Numbered from the stretch's first letter, positions 9,149-17,575 are shown. The stretch is DNA of 64,000 nt from Pseudomonadota bacterium (GCA_018241265.1 JAFEEF010000036.1:1-64000); one strand, 5' to 3'. Numbers and translations: made by a program. The notes: generated by a model from the sequence alone, not told the origin.

Positions 9149-10316
9149 CGAGCCGCCGCGCGCGGCCCCGAAGGGCTACGCGCTGTTCGCGCTGGGCTTT
9201 CGCCCGTTCTACCTGCTCGCAAGCGTCTTCGCAGCGCTGTCCATCCCGCTGTGGGCGCTGCAGTTCTCGGGCATCCTGTCGCATCCCTACTTGGCCGGGC
9301 CGGTCTGGCACGCGCACGAGATGCTGTTCGGCTTCACGCTGGCCATCATCGTCGGCTTTCTGTTCACCGCCGGCCGCAACTGGACCAACCGGCCCACGCC
9401 GACCGGATGGACCCTGGGCGGCTTGGCAGCGCTGTGGGTTGCCGCTCGAGCGCTGGTGCTGACGCCCTACGCGGTCGCGGCCGCCGTGGTCAACGTCGCG
9501 TTTCCGTTGGCTGCAGCGGTCGCGCTGGCCATTCCGTTCATCAAGGCCGGAAGCAAGCGGAACTACTTCTTCATCGCCTTGCTCGTTCTCCTGGCGTTCG
9601 CTGCCGGGTTCATTCACCTGACGCAGCTGGGCATCATCGCAGCGCCCGCATGGCCGGGACTCCAGGTCGGGCTGGACGTCGTGCTGTTCATCATCGCGGT
9701 GATGGCCGGCCGAGTCATTCCGATGTTCACGAACAACGGCGTGCCGGGAGCGTCGGCGACCAGGGCGCCCAACGTCGAAAAGGCCGCACTCGGTTCGGTT
9801 CTCGCCCTGCTCGCCGCGGACGGACTCGGGCTGGGAGGCTGGCCCTCGGCGGTCATCGCAACGGTCGCATGCGTGGCCCACGCCTGGCGCTGGTCGCTTT
9901 GGCAGCCGTGGAAGACGCTGCGCGTGCCCCTCGTCTGGGTCCTGCACCTGGCCTATCTGTGGGTGCCCATCCACCTCCTTCTTCGTGCCCTCGGCGAGTT
10001 CGGCTGGGTCGCGCCGTCGTTGGCTGCACACGCGCTGACGGTGGGCGCAGTCGGCGGCCTCGTCATCGGCATGATGACCCGCACCGCGAAGGGCCACACG
10101 GGCCGGCGCTTGCTGGCCGACCGCTTCGAGGTGGCCTGCTACGTGCTCGTTCTCCTGGCGGCCGTGGTCCGCGTCGCCGTACCGCTGTTCGCACCCGCAC
10201 AGACCATCCACGCCGTTCTGTGCTCGGCATGCCTGTGGTCTGCAGGCTTCGCGCTCTATGCCATCCGCTACTGGCCGGTACTGTCGAGGCCTCGCATCGA
10301 CGGCCGACCGGGCTGA
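9126..10316 (+). CDS. nnrS: NnrS family haem/copper membrane protein
   Basis: This 396-residue protein has about 12 TM helices and the NnrS signatures GFRPFYLLAS near the N-terminus and the WHAHEMLFGF segment. NnrS proteins are co-regulated with denitrification genes by NnrR/NsrR-type regulators and protect cells from NO and iron-nitrosyl stress. Conserved histidines in WHAHEM are likely metal ligands. The ATG at 9126 lies inside the end of the preceding membrane-protein gene; the reading frame upstream of it is spurious overlap. The neighbouring nsrR and NO reductase support the role. Confidence 0.92.
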   Translation: MAQLLNIDEPPRAAPKGYALFALGFRPFYLLASVFAALSIPLWALQFSGILSHPYLAGPVWHAHEMLFGFTLAIIVGFLFTAGRNWTNRPTPTGWTLGGLAALWVAARALVLTPYAVAAAVVNVAFPLAAAVALAIPFIKAGSKRNYFFIALLVLLAFAAGFIHLTQLGIIAAPAWPGLQVGLDVVLFIIAVMAGRVIPMFTNNGVPGASATRAPNVEKAALGSVLALLAADGLGLGGWPSAVIATVACVAHAWRWSLWQPWKTLRVPLVWVLHLAYLWVPIHLLLRALGEFGWVAPSLAAHALTVGAVGGLVIGMMTRTAKGHTGRRLLADRFEVACYVLVLLAAVVRVAVPLFAPAQTIHAVLCSACLWSAGFALYAIRYWPVLSRPRIDGRPG

Positions 10317-10322
10317 AACGCC

Positions 10323-10715
10323 ATGGACTACGCCACCGTCAAGCTGGTTCACCAGACCGCCGTCACGCTGTCCGTCTCCGGCTTCTTCGTCCGCGGCGCC
10401 GCGTCCCTGTCGGGTGCGCGTTGGGTCGGCAGTCGCGCCGCCAGGACGATCCCGCACGTCGTGGACTCCGTGCTGCTGCTGTCGGCGCTGACGCTCGCCT
10501 GGATGTTGCGGCTCACGCCGGACCGTGCGCCGTGGCTGCTCGCGAAGATTGTCGGGCTCGTCCTCTACGTGGCGCTCGGCGTCGTCGCCCTGCGCCCCGG
10601 CCGTCCGCTGGCGGTGCGCGCGACCGCCTGGGTGGCTGCGCTCGCCGTCGTGGCGTGGATCGTCTCGGTGGCCGTGACCAAGAGCGCGCTCGGCTTCTTC
10701 GGCGCACTAGCGTGA
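10323..10715 (+). CDS. SirB2-like small membrane protein
   Basis: This 130-residue protein has four predicted TM helices and the SirB2-type N-terminus, a histidine-bearing first helix (VKLVHQTAVTLSVSGFFVRG). It starts 6 bases after the nnrS stop, in the same operon. SirB2 proteins are uncharacterised but are often found with respiratory or haem genes. No catalytic motif is visible. Confidence 0.75.
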   Translation: MDYATVKLVHQTAVTLSVSGFFVRGAASLSGARWVGSRAARTIPHVVDSVLLLSALTLAWMLRLTPDRAPWLLAKIVGLVLYVALGVVALRPGRPLAVRATAWVAALAVVAWIVSVAVTKSALGFFGALA

Positions 10716-10759
10716 TCCGCGGCGCTTTCTCCAAAACTATCTGACTCTGCGTGGGCACC

Positions 10760-11413
10760 ATGAAATTGCAGGATTTCTTTCTCGATGTTCCCAAGCTGCG
10801 GGTACAGGACCACTTGGCGCGCGTGCTCGGTTGCGCGGAGGACGGCATCCTCGAGTACGGCTTCGGCGACGCCGTGCGATTGACGGGTCACGCCTGCCCG
10901 ACCGTTGCCGCGGCATACTGGCTCACCTACCTTGCCCTGGAGCATCTGTACCCGGGCGCGCTCGCGCAGCGCGGCAACATCAAGGTCGAATTCCGCGACG
11001 ACGCGAGGACCGGCAGCACCGGCGTCGTGGCGACCGTCGTGCAAATGCTGACGGGGGCTGCAGGCAACTCGGGATTCAAGGGGCTGGGCGGCCGATTCGG
11101 CCGCGCGGGGCTCATACGCTACAAGCCGGACCTGTTGCTCTCGCTGCGCTTCACGCGCCTGGACAACGGCGCCGCAGTCGATGTCGGCGTCGACATGACG
11201 CTCGTTCCGTCGGACCCGCGAGTCGAGCGCTTGATGGCCTCGTGCGCTGCCGCCAAGGCGTCGGCAGCAGAAGAGCTCGAGCTGGGGCGACTCTGGCAGC
11301 AACGCGTCAGGAGCCTGCTGCTGGACTTTGCCCGCGACCCGGCGGTGTTCATGGTTCGACCGGTACCGCGGCGCCATTCGATGAACCCTGCCGTGGCCCG
11401 GCTCGCGGCCTGA
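10760..11413 (+). CDS. FmdE-like domain protein
   Basis: This 217-residue soluble protein has a GHACPTVAAAYWLTYLALE segment resembling the FmdE/FwdE family core (H-x-C-P then a small-residue helix) and a later GFKGLGGRFGRAGLIRY stretch in the place where FmdE proteins have their glycine-rich GKGN segment. Family members bind zinc or other metals and occur beside molybdenum-enzyme or respiratory genes; their biochemical role is mostly unknown. The ATG at 10760 is used; a GTG at 10751 is possible. It is the last rightward gene before the OsmC and cupin genes on the other strand. The family call is moderate. Confidence 0.6.
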   Translation: MKLQDFFLDVPKLRVQDHLARVLGCAEDGILEYGFGDAVRLTGHACPTVAAAYWLTYLALEHLYPGALAQRGNIKVEFRDDARTGSTGVVATVVQMLTGAAGNSGFKGLGGRFGRAGLIRYKPDLLLSLRFTRLDNGAAVDVGVDMTLVPSDPRVERLMASCAAAKASAAEELELGRLWQQRVRSLLLDFARDPAVFMVRPVPRRHSMNPAVARLAA

Positions 11414-11450
11414 CGAAATCCGATGACGGCATCCGGCGCTCTGCCGCCGC

Positions 11451-12140
11451 CTAGCTGAGAGCCGCCGAGACCTCCGCACCCTCGCTGTCGAAGACTCGCA
11501 CGGACACGGGGATGGCGCTGCGAACGCTCTGGGTGACGACGCAGAAGTCCTCGTATTGCTCCAACGCTCTCTGCAAGAGGCGCACCCCTGATGCCGGAAC
11601 ACCCAAACGAATTTCCACCGCGATGCCTTGCACGCGCAGGCGCCCGCGGTCATTGCGCGCGAGCTGCCCTTGGACCGTCGCGCGTATCGCAACTTGGTCG
11701 TTCTTGTACTTTCGCAACGAGAAGGCGAGGCTGGCGGCCAGGCAGTTTCCAACCGCGGCCATCAGCAGCATCTCGGAATCGGGGCCCTTGCCTTCTCCCA
11801 GCGGCGGCGATGCATCGGTACTCAGACGTGGCACGTTCGGTAATTCGAAGTCCACATCGAAGGCATACCCCGACCGCAACTCGAGCGTTATTGAGCGTAC
11901 GTCTTCCATTTGCGAAATCTTCCAATGCGAAGGCGGAGCCTCGGATGCCTTCGTCGTCCGCTCTTCGGTCTTTCCGGCATCGAGACCCCATTCCATCCAG
12001 TCGTCTCCGAACAACGCGGAGGGATGCGGCGTGGCAACTGTTCCGTTGCCGCACATGAGCTTGTCCGCCGGGCAGTATTTGTCGCAACCCCAGCAGATGC
12101 GCTCCGGGTTCGCCGGATGGATAGGAAACTTCTTGGCCAT
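11451..12140 (-). CDS. DUF3079-OsmC fusion protein
   Basis: This 229-residue protein joins two families. Residues 1-60 (MAKKFPIHPANPERICWGC, then CPADKLMC, then LFGDDWMEWGL) match DUF3079, normally a stand-alone protein of about 65-70 residues with four conserved cysteines that could bind a metal. Residues about 85-229 form an OsmC-like peroxidase/stress domain with both redox cysteines (AVGNCLAASL and YEDFCVVTQS). The frame is continuous across the junction, with a charged linker (about 60-85). A role in thiol-based oxidative or nitrosative stress defence fits the setting. The start is the DUF3079 Met at 12140; no strong ribosome binding site is visible. Confidence 0.8.
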   Translation of the reverse strand: MAKKFPIHPANPERICWGCDKYCPADKLMCGNGTVATPHPSALFGDDWMEWGLDAGKTEERTTKASEAPPSHWKISQMEDVRSITLELRSGYAFDVDFELPNVPRLSTDASPPLGEGKGPDSEMLLMAAVGNCLAASLAFSLRKYKNDQVAIRATVQGQLARNDRGRLRVQGIAVEIRLGVPASGVRLLQRALEQYEDFCVVTQSVRSAIPVSVRVFDSEGAEVSAALS

Positions 12141-12241
12141 GGCATGACGTCGGTCGCGGCCGCTCCCGATGTATCGAGCATGCCCTTTTCCGACCCTCGG
12201 CCAGTTGACTTCGCGCAATGAGCGTGCTCGTTGTCTCCGGC

Positions 12242-12592
12242 TCAGCCTGGCGTATCGCCGCTCGTCCCGTCGAGGACGATGGTCAGCAGCGCGCTCGAGT
12301 CCTGCTCTGCCGAGACCGCATGCGGCTCGCCGCCGGGCAGATAGAGTATCTGGCCGGCACGCAATCGCCGCCGCGAACCTTGCGCTTCAAAGACGAGCGC
12401 GCCCTCGATGCACAGCACCGTGATGGCTCCCGTCACCTTGTGGGGCGGCAAGGACTTGCCCGCAAGCAGCACCAGCCGAATCACCTCGAGCTCCGCGGAC
12501 TTGAAGAGCGCCGTCGATTGCGAACTCGACAGAGCGCTGCCCAACGGACTCACGTCCCAGGGCTGTCCGGGCTCGGCATGCTGAAGAGCCAT
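12242..12592 (-). CDS. Cupin-domain protein
   Basis: This 116-residue single-domain cupin has a metal-site pattern LPPHKVTGAITVLCIEGALVF followed by LRAGQILYLPGGEPHAV. The ATG at 12592 is supported by AAGGAG 8 bases upstream. It is divergent from nirK and shares a 209-base regulatory region with it, so co-regulation by nitrogen oxides or oxygen is plausible. The substrate is unknown; small cupins of this kind often act as metal-dependent sensors or dioxygenase-like enzymes. Confidence 0.82.
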   Translation of the reverse strand: MALQHAEPGQPWDVSPLGSALSSSQSTALFKSAELEVIRLVLLAGKSLPPHKVTGAITVLCIEGALVFEAQGSRRRLRAGQILYLPGGEPHAVSAEQDSSALLTIVLDGTSGDTPG

Positions 12593-12801
12593 TGCGCGTG
12601 CTCCTTCCATTCAATATTGAAAGTGCACCATATGCGCACCTTCTGGCACTCGCGGTCACAACTGACCGCTTGCGAGCGAGTATGCGAGTGTTGCGCAGGT
12701 CATCCTGCGACGCTAGGATTTGTCGCACCAGTCACGTATCGAAAGCAATTCCGCACTGTCGTGCAGAGGCATCTTCTGACGACTTGAGACAGGGAGGTAC
12801 G
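12593..12801. promoter_or_regulatory. Divergent cupin/nirK regulatory region
   Basis: These 209 bases lie between divergent starts. A perfect 12-base palindrome, TTCAATATTGAA, sits at 12610-12621, just before the cupin gene. Toward nirK there is a weak promoter, TTGCGC (12691-12696) and TAGGAT (12714-12719) with 17-base spacing. Inside that spacer lies the inverted repeat CGCAGG-TCAT-CCTGCG (12694-12709), a possible operator. No canonical FNR box was found. A strong ribosome binding site, AGGGAGGT (12791-12798), precedes nirK. Confidence 0.4.
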
Positions 12802-14316
12802 ATGGACCGACGCCAACGCATTCAGGCCTGTGCCGTGCTTGCCGCATGCACCGCCGTCGTCGCATGCACGACGATGAGGGGCGACGACCCGTACGACATC
12901 AGTCGGATGGACCTGCGACCCAAGCCGGCCGTCGTGACCAACGAGCGGCACACGGGTCCATTCGCGTCGGGAAACGCACTCAGCATGGATGCGGCCGTCA
13001 GGCCCTTGTCGCCGGACCCCGTGAAGGAGGTGCGGCTCGATACCACGCACAAGATCATCGACTTGGCACCGGGCGTCAAGTTCAGCGCGTGGACATTCGG
13101 CGACACGGTTCCCGGCCCCATCGTTCGTGCGCGCGTGGGCGATCGGGTCAAGTTCAGCATGACGAATCGTTCGGACGAGCCCGTGCCCGGCGTGCGGGTC
13201 GCAGCGGCTCCGATGATGCATTCGATGGACTTCCACTCGGCGATGCTTTCGCCGCAGGACAAGTACCGCTCCGTCGCGCCGGGTCAAACCATCTCCTTCG
13301 AGTTCACCCCGAACTACCCCGGCGTCTACATGTACCACTGCGGCACGCCCATGGTTCTGGAGCACATCGCGTCGGGCATGTACGGCATGATGATCGTCGA
13401 GCCCAGGGGCGGCTACCCGACGAAGGTCGACCGCGAGTACGCCGTCATCCAGAGCGAGTTCTACACGAAGCCCGACCCCGACAAGCGGCAGGTGGACGGC
13501 GTGCCGCTGTACGTGCTCGATGGCGACCGCGTGCGGGCGAAGGCGCCCACGTATACCGTCTTCAACGGCAAGTACAACGGCTTCGTCGACCGGCCTCTGC
13601 CGGCCAAGCCGGGCGAACGCGTGCGTCTCTTCGTGCTGAACGTCGGCCCGTCCAACACCGAGAGCTTCCACGTCGTCGGAACCATCTTCGACCGCGTGTG
13701 GCTCGAAGGCAATCCGGACAACCAGCTGCGAGGGTCGCAGACCGTCCTGCTGGGTTCGTCGAACTCCGCCATCGTGGAGTTCGTCATCCCCGAGGCCGGC
13801 AGCTACGTGATGGTCGACCACCACTTCGCGAACGCGTCCCAGGGCGCCATCGGCCTCATCGCTGCGGGAGGCCCCGGCGAAGGCGCATCGGGTCGCGACC
13901 CCGAGCACCACAACATTCCTGCGACCGCCGCGCCGGCCGAACCCGTCGCGCAGAAGGGCAAGCTCGACTTCGAGACGAAGTGCCTGGCATGCCACTCCAT
14001 TGCCGGCGGCGACAAGCTCGGCCCGGACCTGCATGGGGTGACCCAACGTCGTGACGCGGCGTGGCTGTCGCGGTGGCTCAAGGAGCCGGAGAAGATGCTC
14101 GAGACGGATGCGACCGCGAAGCAGCTGCTCGGCAAGTACAAGGTTCCGATGCCGAATCAGGGCCTCTCCGAAGTGGAGATTCAGCAGTATGTCGCATACT
14201 TCAAGTGGGCCGACGAGCACCTGCGGCCTCAGGGCAGGACGCAGCCGCAGCCGGCGGAGCCGGGGGCTGCGCTGCCGCCTTCGGAGACCAAGTCGGCCAC
14301 GCCCATGAAGGAGTGA
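12802..14316 (+). CDS. nirK: Copper nitrite reductase fused to a cytochrome c domain
   Basis: This 504-residue periplasmic enzyme reduces nitrite to NO. The N-terminus has a lipobox-like pattern (LAAC, Cys16, or VVAC further on), so it may be a lipoprotein. Two cupredoxin domains follow. The type 1 copper ligands are H140, C180, H188 and M193. The type 2 ligands are H145, H179 and H340. Catalytic D143 and H290 are also present, so the enzyme should be active. The residue two after the catalytic His is Val, where classic enzymes have Ile. After an Ala/Pro linker, a C-terminal class I cytochrome c domain carries CLACH (394-398), giving the three-domain NirK layout known from Ralstonia pickettii. 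The fused haem probably receives electrons from the cytochromes encoded next. Confidence 0.95.
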   Translation: MDRRQRIQACAVLAACTAVVACTTMRGDDPYDISRMDLRPKPAVVTNERHTGPFASGNALSMDAAVRPLSPDPVKEVRLDTTHKIIDLAPGVKFSAWTFGDTVPGPIVRARVGDRVKFSMTNRSDEPVPGVRVAAAPMMHSMDFHSAMLSPQDKYRSVAPGQTISFEFTPNYPGVYMYHCGTPMVLEHIASGMYGMMIVEPRGGYPTKVDREYAVIQSEFYTKPDPDKRQVDGVPLYVLDGDRVRAKAPTYTVFNGKYNGFVDRPLPAKPGERVRLFVLNVGPSNTESFHVVGTIFDRVWLEGNPDNQLRGSQTVLLGSSNSAIVEFVIPEAGSYVMVDHHFANASQGAIGLIAAGGPGEGASGRDPEHHNIPATAAPAEPVAQKGKLDFETKCLACHSIAGGDKLGPDLHGVTQRRDAAWLSRWLKEPEKMLETDATAKQLLGKYKVPMPNQGLSEVEIQQYVAYFKWADEHLRPQGRTQPQPAEPGAALPPSETKSATPMKE

Positions 14317-14331
14317 GTCGAGGAGCACGAC

Positions 14332-14733
14332 ATGACGGGAGCTATAGGCGTCAAGGTGATCGGCCTCGTGTTGCTGACGCCGGCGTTGGCACTGGCCTGC
14401 GGCGCGTGTCTGGAAGACAAGATGGCAGCGACGTACGACTACGCCGTCAGCCGGCAGGCTGCCGCCAAGCGACTCGCGGTCGTCTACTGCGACGTGCAGG
14501 GGCAGGTGACCGCGGAAAGGCTGCGCAGGGCAGCCGCGCAAGTGGACGGACTGGACGCGACCAGCGTACGAACGTCGGGCGAGCCGGCAGCCATGTCCTT
14601 CGCGCTCGACACGACGGTCTCCAGCGCCGCAGCCGCGGTGAGCAGGATCTCCACCGCACTCGGCGGCGCGGGCAAGGTGACGCTGCTGCGCAGTGTCGAG
14701 CCCGACAACGCCATCAAGCAGGGACGGCCCTAG
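14332..14733 (+). CDS. Secreted small protein with CxxC motif, unknown function
   Basis: This 133-residue protein starts with a signal peptide (hydrophobic residues about 6-22, cleavage near ALA). A CGAC motif follows directly after the predicted cleavage site. The mature part alternates strands and helices in a way reminiscent of a ferredoxin-like metal-binding fold, but I cannot name a family. It begins 15 bases after nirK and ends 1 base before the next cytochrome gene, so it is in the nirK operon. A copper-delivery or thiol-redox role for NirK is possible but is inference only. Confidence 0.65.
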   Translation: MTGAIGVKVIGLVLLTPALALACGACLEDKMAATYDYAVSRQAAAKRLAVVYCDVQGQVTAERLRRAAAQVDGLDATSVRTSGEPAAMSFALDTTVSSAAAAVSRISTALGGAGKVTLLRSVEPDNAIKQGRP

Positions 14734-14734
14734 G

Positions 14735-15535
14735 ATGGCGGACACGACGATAGCGGAGCCAAGCGCATCATCGACAACCATGGAGACCGGGCCGACGACG
14801 ACTAGTGACGGATCGATCGCAAGGAAGCTGCTCAAGGCGCTCGTGATGAGCGCCTTGAGCACAGTAGGCGCGCATACCTGGGCGCAGCAATCGGACGCGG
14901 TCCCCGCGTTCAAGTCCGTCGACTCCATCGAAGCACGCGTACAGGGCTGCGTCACTTGCCACGGCCAAAGCGGCCAGGGCACGAACAACGGCTACTACCC
15001 CCGGATTGCCGGCAAGCCTGCCGTCTATCTCTACAACCAGCTCGTCGCCTTCCGCGACGGCACCCGGCGCTATCCGCCGATGAACTACCTGGTCGCGTAC
15101 CTGCCGGATGCATACCTCAAGGAAATCGCCGAGCACTTCGCCAAGCAGCGTCCTCCTTTCGCGGCCAAGGAGACCGCCACTGCAGATGCCGCGACGCTGG
15201 ATCGTGGTCGGACGCTCGTCACAGCCGGCGACACGAGCAAAGGCGTGCCCGCGTGCATCGCTTGCCACGGCGCCGGCTTGACGGGGACGGAGCCGGGCAT
15301 TCCCGGTCTCGTCGGTCTTCGCCCCACCTACATCGTCGCGCAACTCACCCGATGGCGCGTCGGCGAGCGCCGTGCAGCGGAACCCGACTGCATGAAGCGG
15401 GTGGCGTCCCGGCTGTCCGACTCGGATGTCGCCGCGGTGGCGGCTTGGCTGTCGCAGCAGGCAGCGCCGAAAGACCCATCGCCCGAGTCGCCCAACCTCG
15501 TGCGCATGCCTTTCGCGTGCGGCAGCCAACGGTGA
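14735..15535 (+). CDS. Di-haem cytochrome c (c4-like)
   Basis: This 266-residue protein has two CxxCH motifs, CVTCH (72-76) and CIACH (174-178), about 100 residues apart as in cytochrome c4. A hydrophobic export segment lies at about residues 30-55, preceded by an unusually long polar N-terminus. The true start may be the later in-frame ATG at 14780, which would give a normal-length signal peptide. It begins 1 base after the preceding stop and is in the nirK operon. It should be a periplasmic electron carrier, perhaps between the bc1 complex and NirK or the b-type oxidase. Confidence 0.87.
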   Translation: MADTTIAEPSASSTTMETGPTTTSDGSIARKLLKALVMSALSTVGAHTWAQQSDAVPAFKSVDSIEARVQGCVTCHGQSGQGTNNGYYPRIAGKPAVYLYNQLVAFRDGTRRYPPMNYLVAYLPDAYLKEIAEHFAKQRPPFAAKETATADAATLDRGRTLVTAGDTSKGVPACIACHGAGLTGTEPGIPGLVGLRPTYIVAQLTRWRVGERRAAEPDCMKRVASRLSDSDVAAVAAWLSQQAAPKDPSPESPNLVRMPFACGSQR

Positions 15536-15540
15536 GACGC

Positions 15541-16827
15541 ATGAAGCTCATCATCCGTCTCGCGCTCGCTGCCGTCGTCGTGATTGCGCTCGGGATCGGT
15601 CTCCTGATGTGGTTGCATCCCGGCGCGCTGCCCGAGAGGCCGGCAACCGAAGCGACCAATGCGACGACCCAGGTCATCAATCGCGGCGAGTACCTTGCCC
15701 GAGCAGGCGACTGCGTCGCTTGCCACACGGAGCCGAACGGGAAGGCCTTCGCCGGCGGTCGCCCGATGCCGACACCCTTCGGTGCGCTGTACGTTCCCAA
15801 CATCACGCCCGATGACGAGACCGGCATCGGCAAGTGGACGGCGGACGACTTCTACCGGATGATGCACACGGGCGTGTCCAAGGACGGCACGCTGCTGTAC
15901 CCGGCGATGCCGTTCGCTTCATACACGAAGGTCACGCGCGCGGACTCCGACGCGATCTACGCCTACCTGATGTCGGTTGCCCCGGTCCGGCAGCAGAATC
16001 GACCGCACGAGCTCAAGTTTCCCTTCAACAACCGCGACCTCCTCATCGGCTGGCGCACGCTGTACTTCCGCGAAGGCGAGTTCATCCCGGACCCGAAGCA
16101 AAGCGGCGAGTGGAACCGCGGGGCCTACCTCGTCCAGGGGCTGGGCCACTGCGCGATGTGTCACACCGCCATCAACGCGCTCGGAGGCTCCAGCGAGTCG
16201 AAGGCGTTCGAAGGCGGGATGATTCCCAACCAGAACTGGTACGCGCCGTCCCTCACCTCCAACCACGAGGCGGGCCTGGGCAACTGGGACATCCAGGACA
16301 TCGCCGACTTGCTGCAAGTCGGCGTCTCGCACCGCGGCACGACGTACGGTCCGATGGCCGAGGTCGTCTACAACAGCTTGCAGTACCTCTCCGACGACGA
16401 CGTCAAGGCGATGGCGGTCTACTTGAAGGCGCTGCCGCAACGCGACTCCGAGCCGCCTCCGACCAGCCAGGCACGGCTCGTCGACCCCGCGGTCATGGAG
16501 ACCGGCCGTCGCGTGTATGCGGCGCAGTGTGCGGTCTGCCATGGCGATGAAGGCAAGGGCCATCCGCCTGCATATCCTCCGCTCGCAGGCAACCAGTCCA
16601 TCACGATGTCGTCCCCCGTCAACTCCATCCGCATGGTGCTCAACGGGGGCTACGCGCCGGGCACGAAGAAGAACGCCAGGCCTCACGGCATGCCCCCGTT
16701 CAGTCACATCCTGAGCGACGACGAGGTCGCCGCGGTGGTCACCTACATTCGAGTCGCCTGGGACAACAGCGGAACGCCCGTGAAGCCGGCCCAGGCCAAC
16801 GAGCTGCGCAAATTGCTGCCGGAGTAA
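15541..16827 (+). CDS. Membrane-anchored tri-haem cytochrome c
   Basis: This 428-residue protein has an N-terminal membrane anchor (residues about 5-25) and three CxxCH motifs at 58-62 (CVACH), 204-208 (CAMCH) and 330-334 (CAVCH). The domain order and spacing match the cytochrome c subunits of periplasmic alcohol, gluconate or aldehyde dehydrogenases. No dehydrogenase subunit is nearby, so here it probably works as an electron conduit in the nitrite/oxygen branch. It starts 5 bases after the c4-like gene and is followed 11 bases later by the small oxidase subunit. Confidence 0.9.
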   Translation: MKLIIRLALAAVVVIALGIGLLMWLHPGALPERPATEATNATTQVINRGEYLARAGDCVACHTEPNGKAFAGGRPMPTPFGALYVPNITPDDETGIGKWTADDFYRMMHTGVSKDGTLLYPAMPFASYTKVTRADSDAIYAYLMSVAPVRQQNRPHELKFPFNNRDLLIGWRTLYFREGEFIPDPKQSGEWNRGAYLVQGLGHCAMCHTAINALGGSSESKAFEGGMIPNQNWYAPSLTSNHEAGLGNWDIQDIADLLQVGVSHRGTTYGPMAEVVYNSLQYLSDDDVKAMAVYLKALPQRDSEPPPTSQARLVDPAVMETGRRVYAAQCAVCHGDEGKGHPPAYPPLAGNQSITMSSPVNSIRMVLNGGYAPGTKKNARPHGMPPFSHILSDDEVAAVVTYIRVAWDNSGTPVKPAQANELRKLLPE

Positions 16828-16838
16828 AAGCGGACGCC

Positions 16839-17012
16839 ATGGCCACCAGCACCACCACCAGCCAGGACGAGGAAGACCGCCGCGTCGACGAAATCGTGAG
16901 CCAGGGACCGACCGGCGCCTTTGCCGTTGCGGGTGTGGCCACCGCCATCGTCGTCGCCATCTACTTCGTCTTCTACGTCGTCGTCTACCTCCCGCGGGGG
17001 GTCGTGCAGTGA
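16839..17012 (+). CDS. Small single-span subunit of b-type haem-copper oxidase
   Basis: This 57-residue protein has a polar start (MATSTTTSQDEEDRRVDEIV) and one TM helix at about residues 28-50. It lies directly before the CuA subunit gene and overlaps it by 4 bases (GTGA). Small single-helix subunits in this position are known for ba3-type oxidases (subunit IIa). The coding evidence is the tight overlap at its 3' end and the clean hydrophobic helix; sequence similarity cannot be judged by eye. Confidence 0.7.
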   Translation: MATSTTTSQDEEDRRVDEIVSQGPTGAFAVAGVATAIVVAIYFVFYVVVYLPRGVVQ

Positions 17013-17575
17013 GCGCGACGTCGGCTGAACACGCAAGCGAAGGGATTGCCGTCGCCGCGGAGCGGCGATGGGCCATCATCGTCGTCTTCATCATCGGGCT
17101 GCTCGTCCTGATGATGATCGTCATGGCGCTGCACTGGGCGGCGATGCCGCCGTCGCGGGTGGAGACGGTGGACGTGAAGACGGTTCACATCAAGGGCGAG
17201 TTCGTCGAGAGCAACCTCGGAACCGTGCTCGAACCGGACGGCAAGGTCACGGTACGCCTCATCGCGCAGCAGTATTCCTTCGTCCCGCAATGCATCGTCG
17301 TGCCTGAAGGAATGCCGGTGACGTTCAGGGGTACGGCGACGGACGCCATCCACGGCTTCGTTGTCGGGCGCACCAATGCCAACACGATGCTCGTCCCGGG
17401 CTTCGTCTCCACGTTCACGATGACATTCCCCAAGGCCGGCGAACAACTGATGCCTTGCCACGAGTACTGCGGAACCGGACACGAAGCGATGTGGGCGCAC
17501 GTGCAGGTTCTGCCGAGGGATGATTTCCTGGCGAAAGCCCGCAGCGGCGAAAGGATGAGCTGTGTTCCTCGCTAA
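17009..17575 (+). CDS. Haem-copper oxidase subunit II with CuA site
   Basis: This 188-residue protein has one N-terminal TM helix (residues about 22-45) and a periplasmic cupredoxin domain. The CuA ligands are complete: H115 and the C150-x-E152-x-C154-x3-H158-x2-M161 motif (CHEYCGTGHEAM). The single TM helix and short length fit the ba3/b-family rather than the aa3 type. The start is GTG at 17009, overlapping the small-subunit stop. It accepts electrons from the cytochromes c of this operon and passes them to subunit I, whose gene overlaps it by 14 bases. Confidence 0.93.
   Translation: MSATSAEHASEGIAVAAERRWAIIVVFIIGLLVLMMIVMALHWAAMPPSRVETVDVKTVHIKGEFVESNLGTVLEPDGKVTVRLIAQQYSFVPQCIVVPEGMPVTFRGTATDAIHGFVVGRTNANTMLVPGFVSTFTMTFPKAGEQLMPCHEYCGTGHEAMWAHVQVLPRDDFLAKARSGERMSCVPR

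Noticed and set aside
12700-14988. A 762-codon open frame opposite nirK
   Set aside because: It is antisense to a gene with all NirK copper ligands. Long antisense frames are expected in GC-rich coding DNA, and its translation is Arg/His-rich with no domain pattern.
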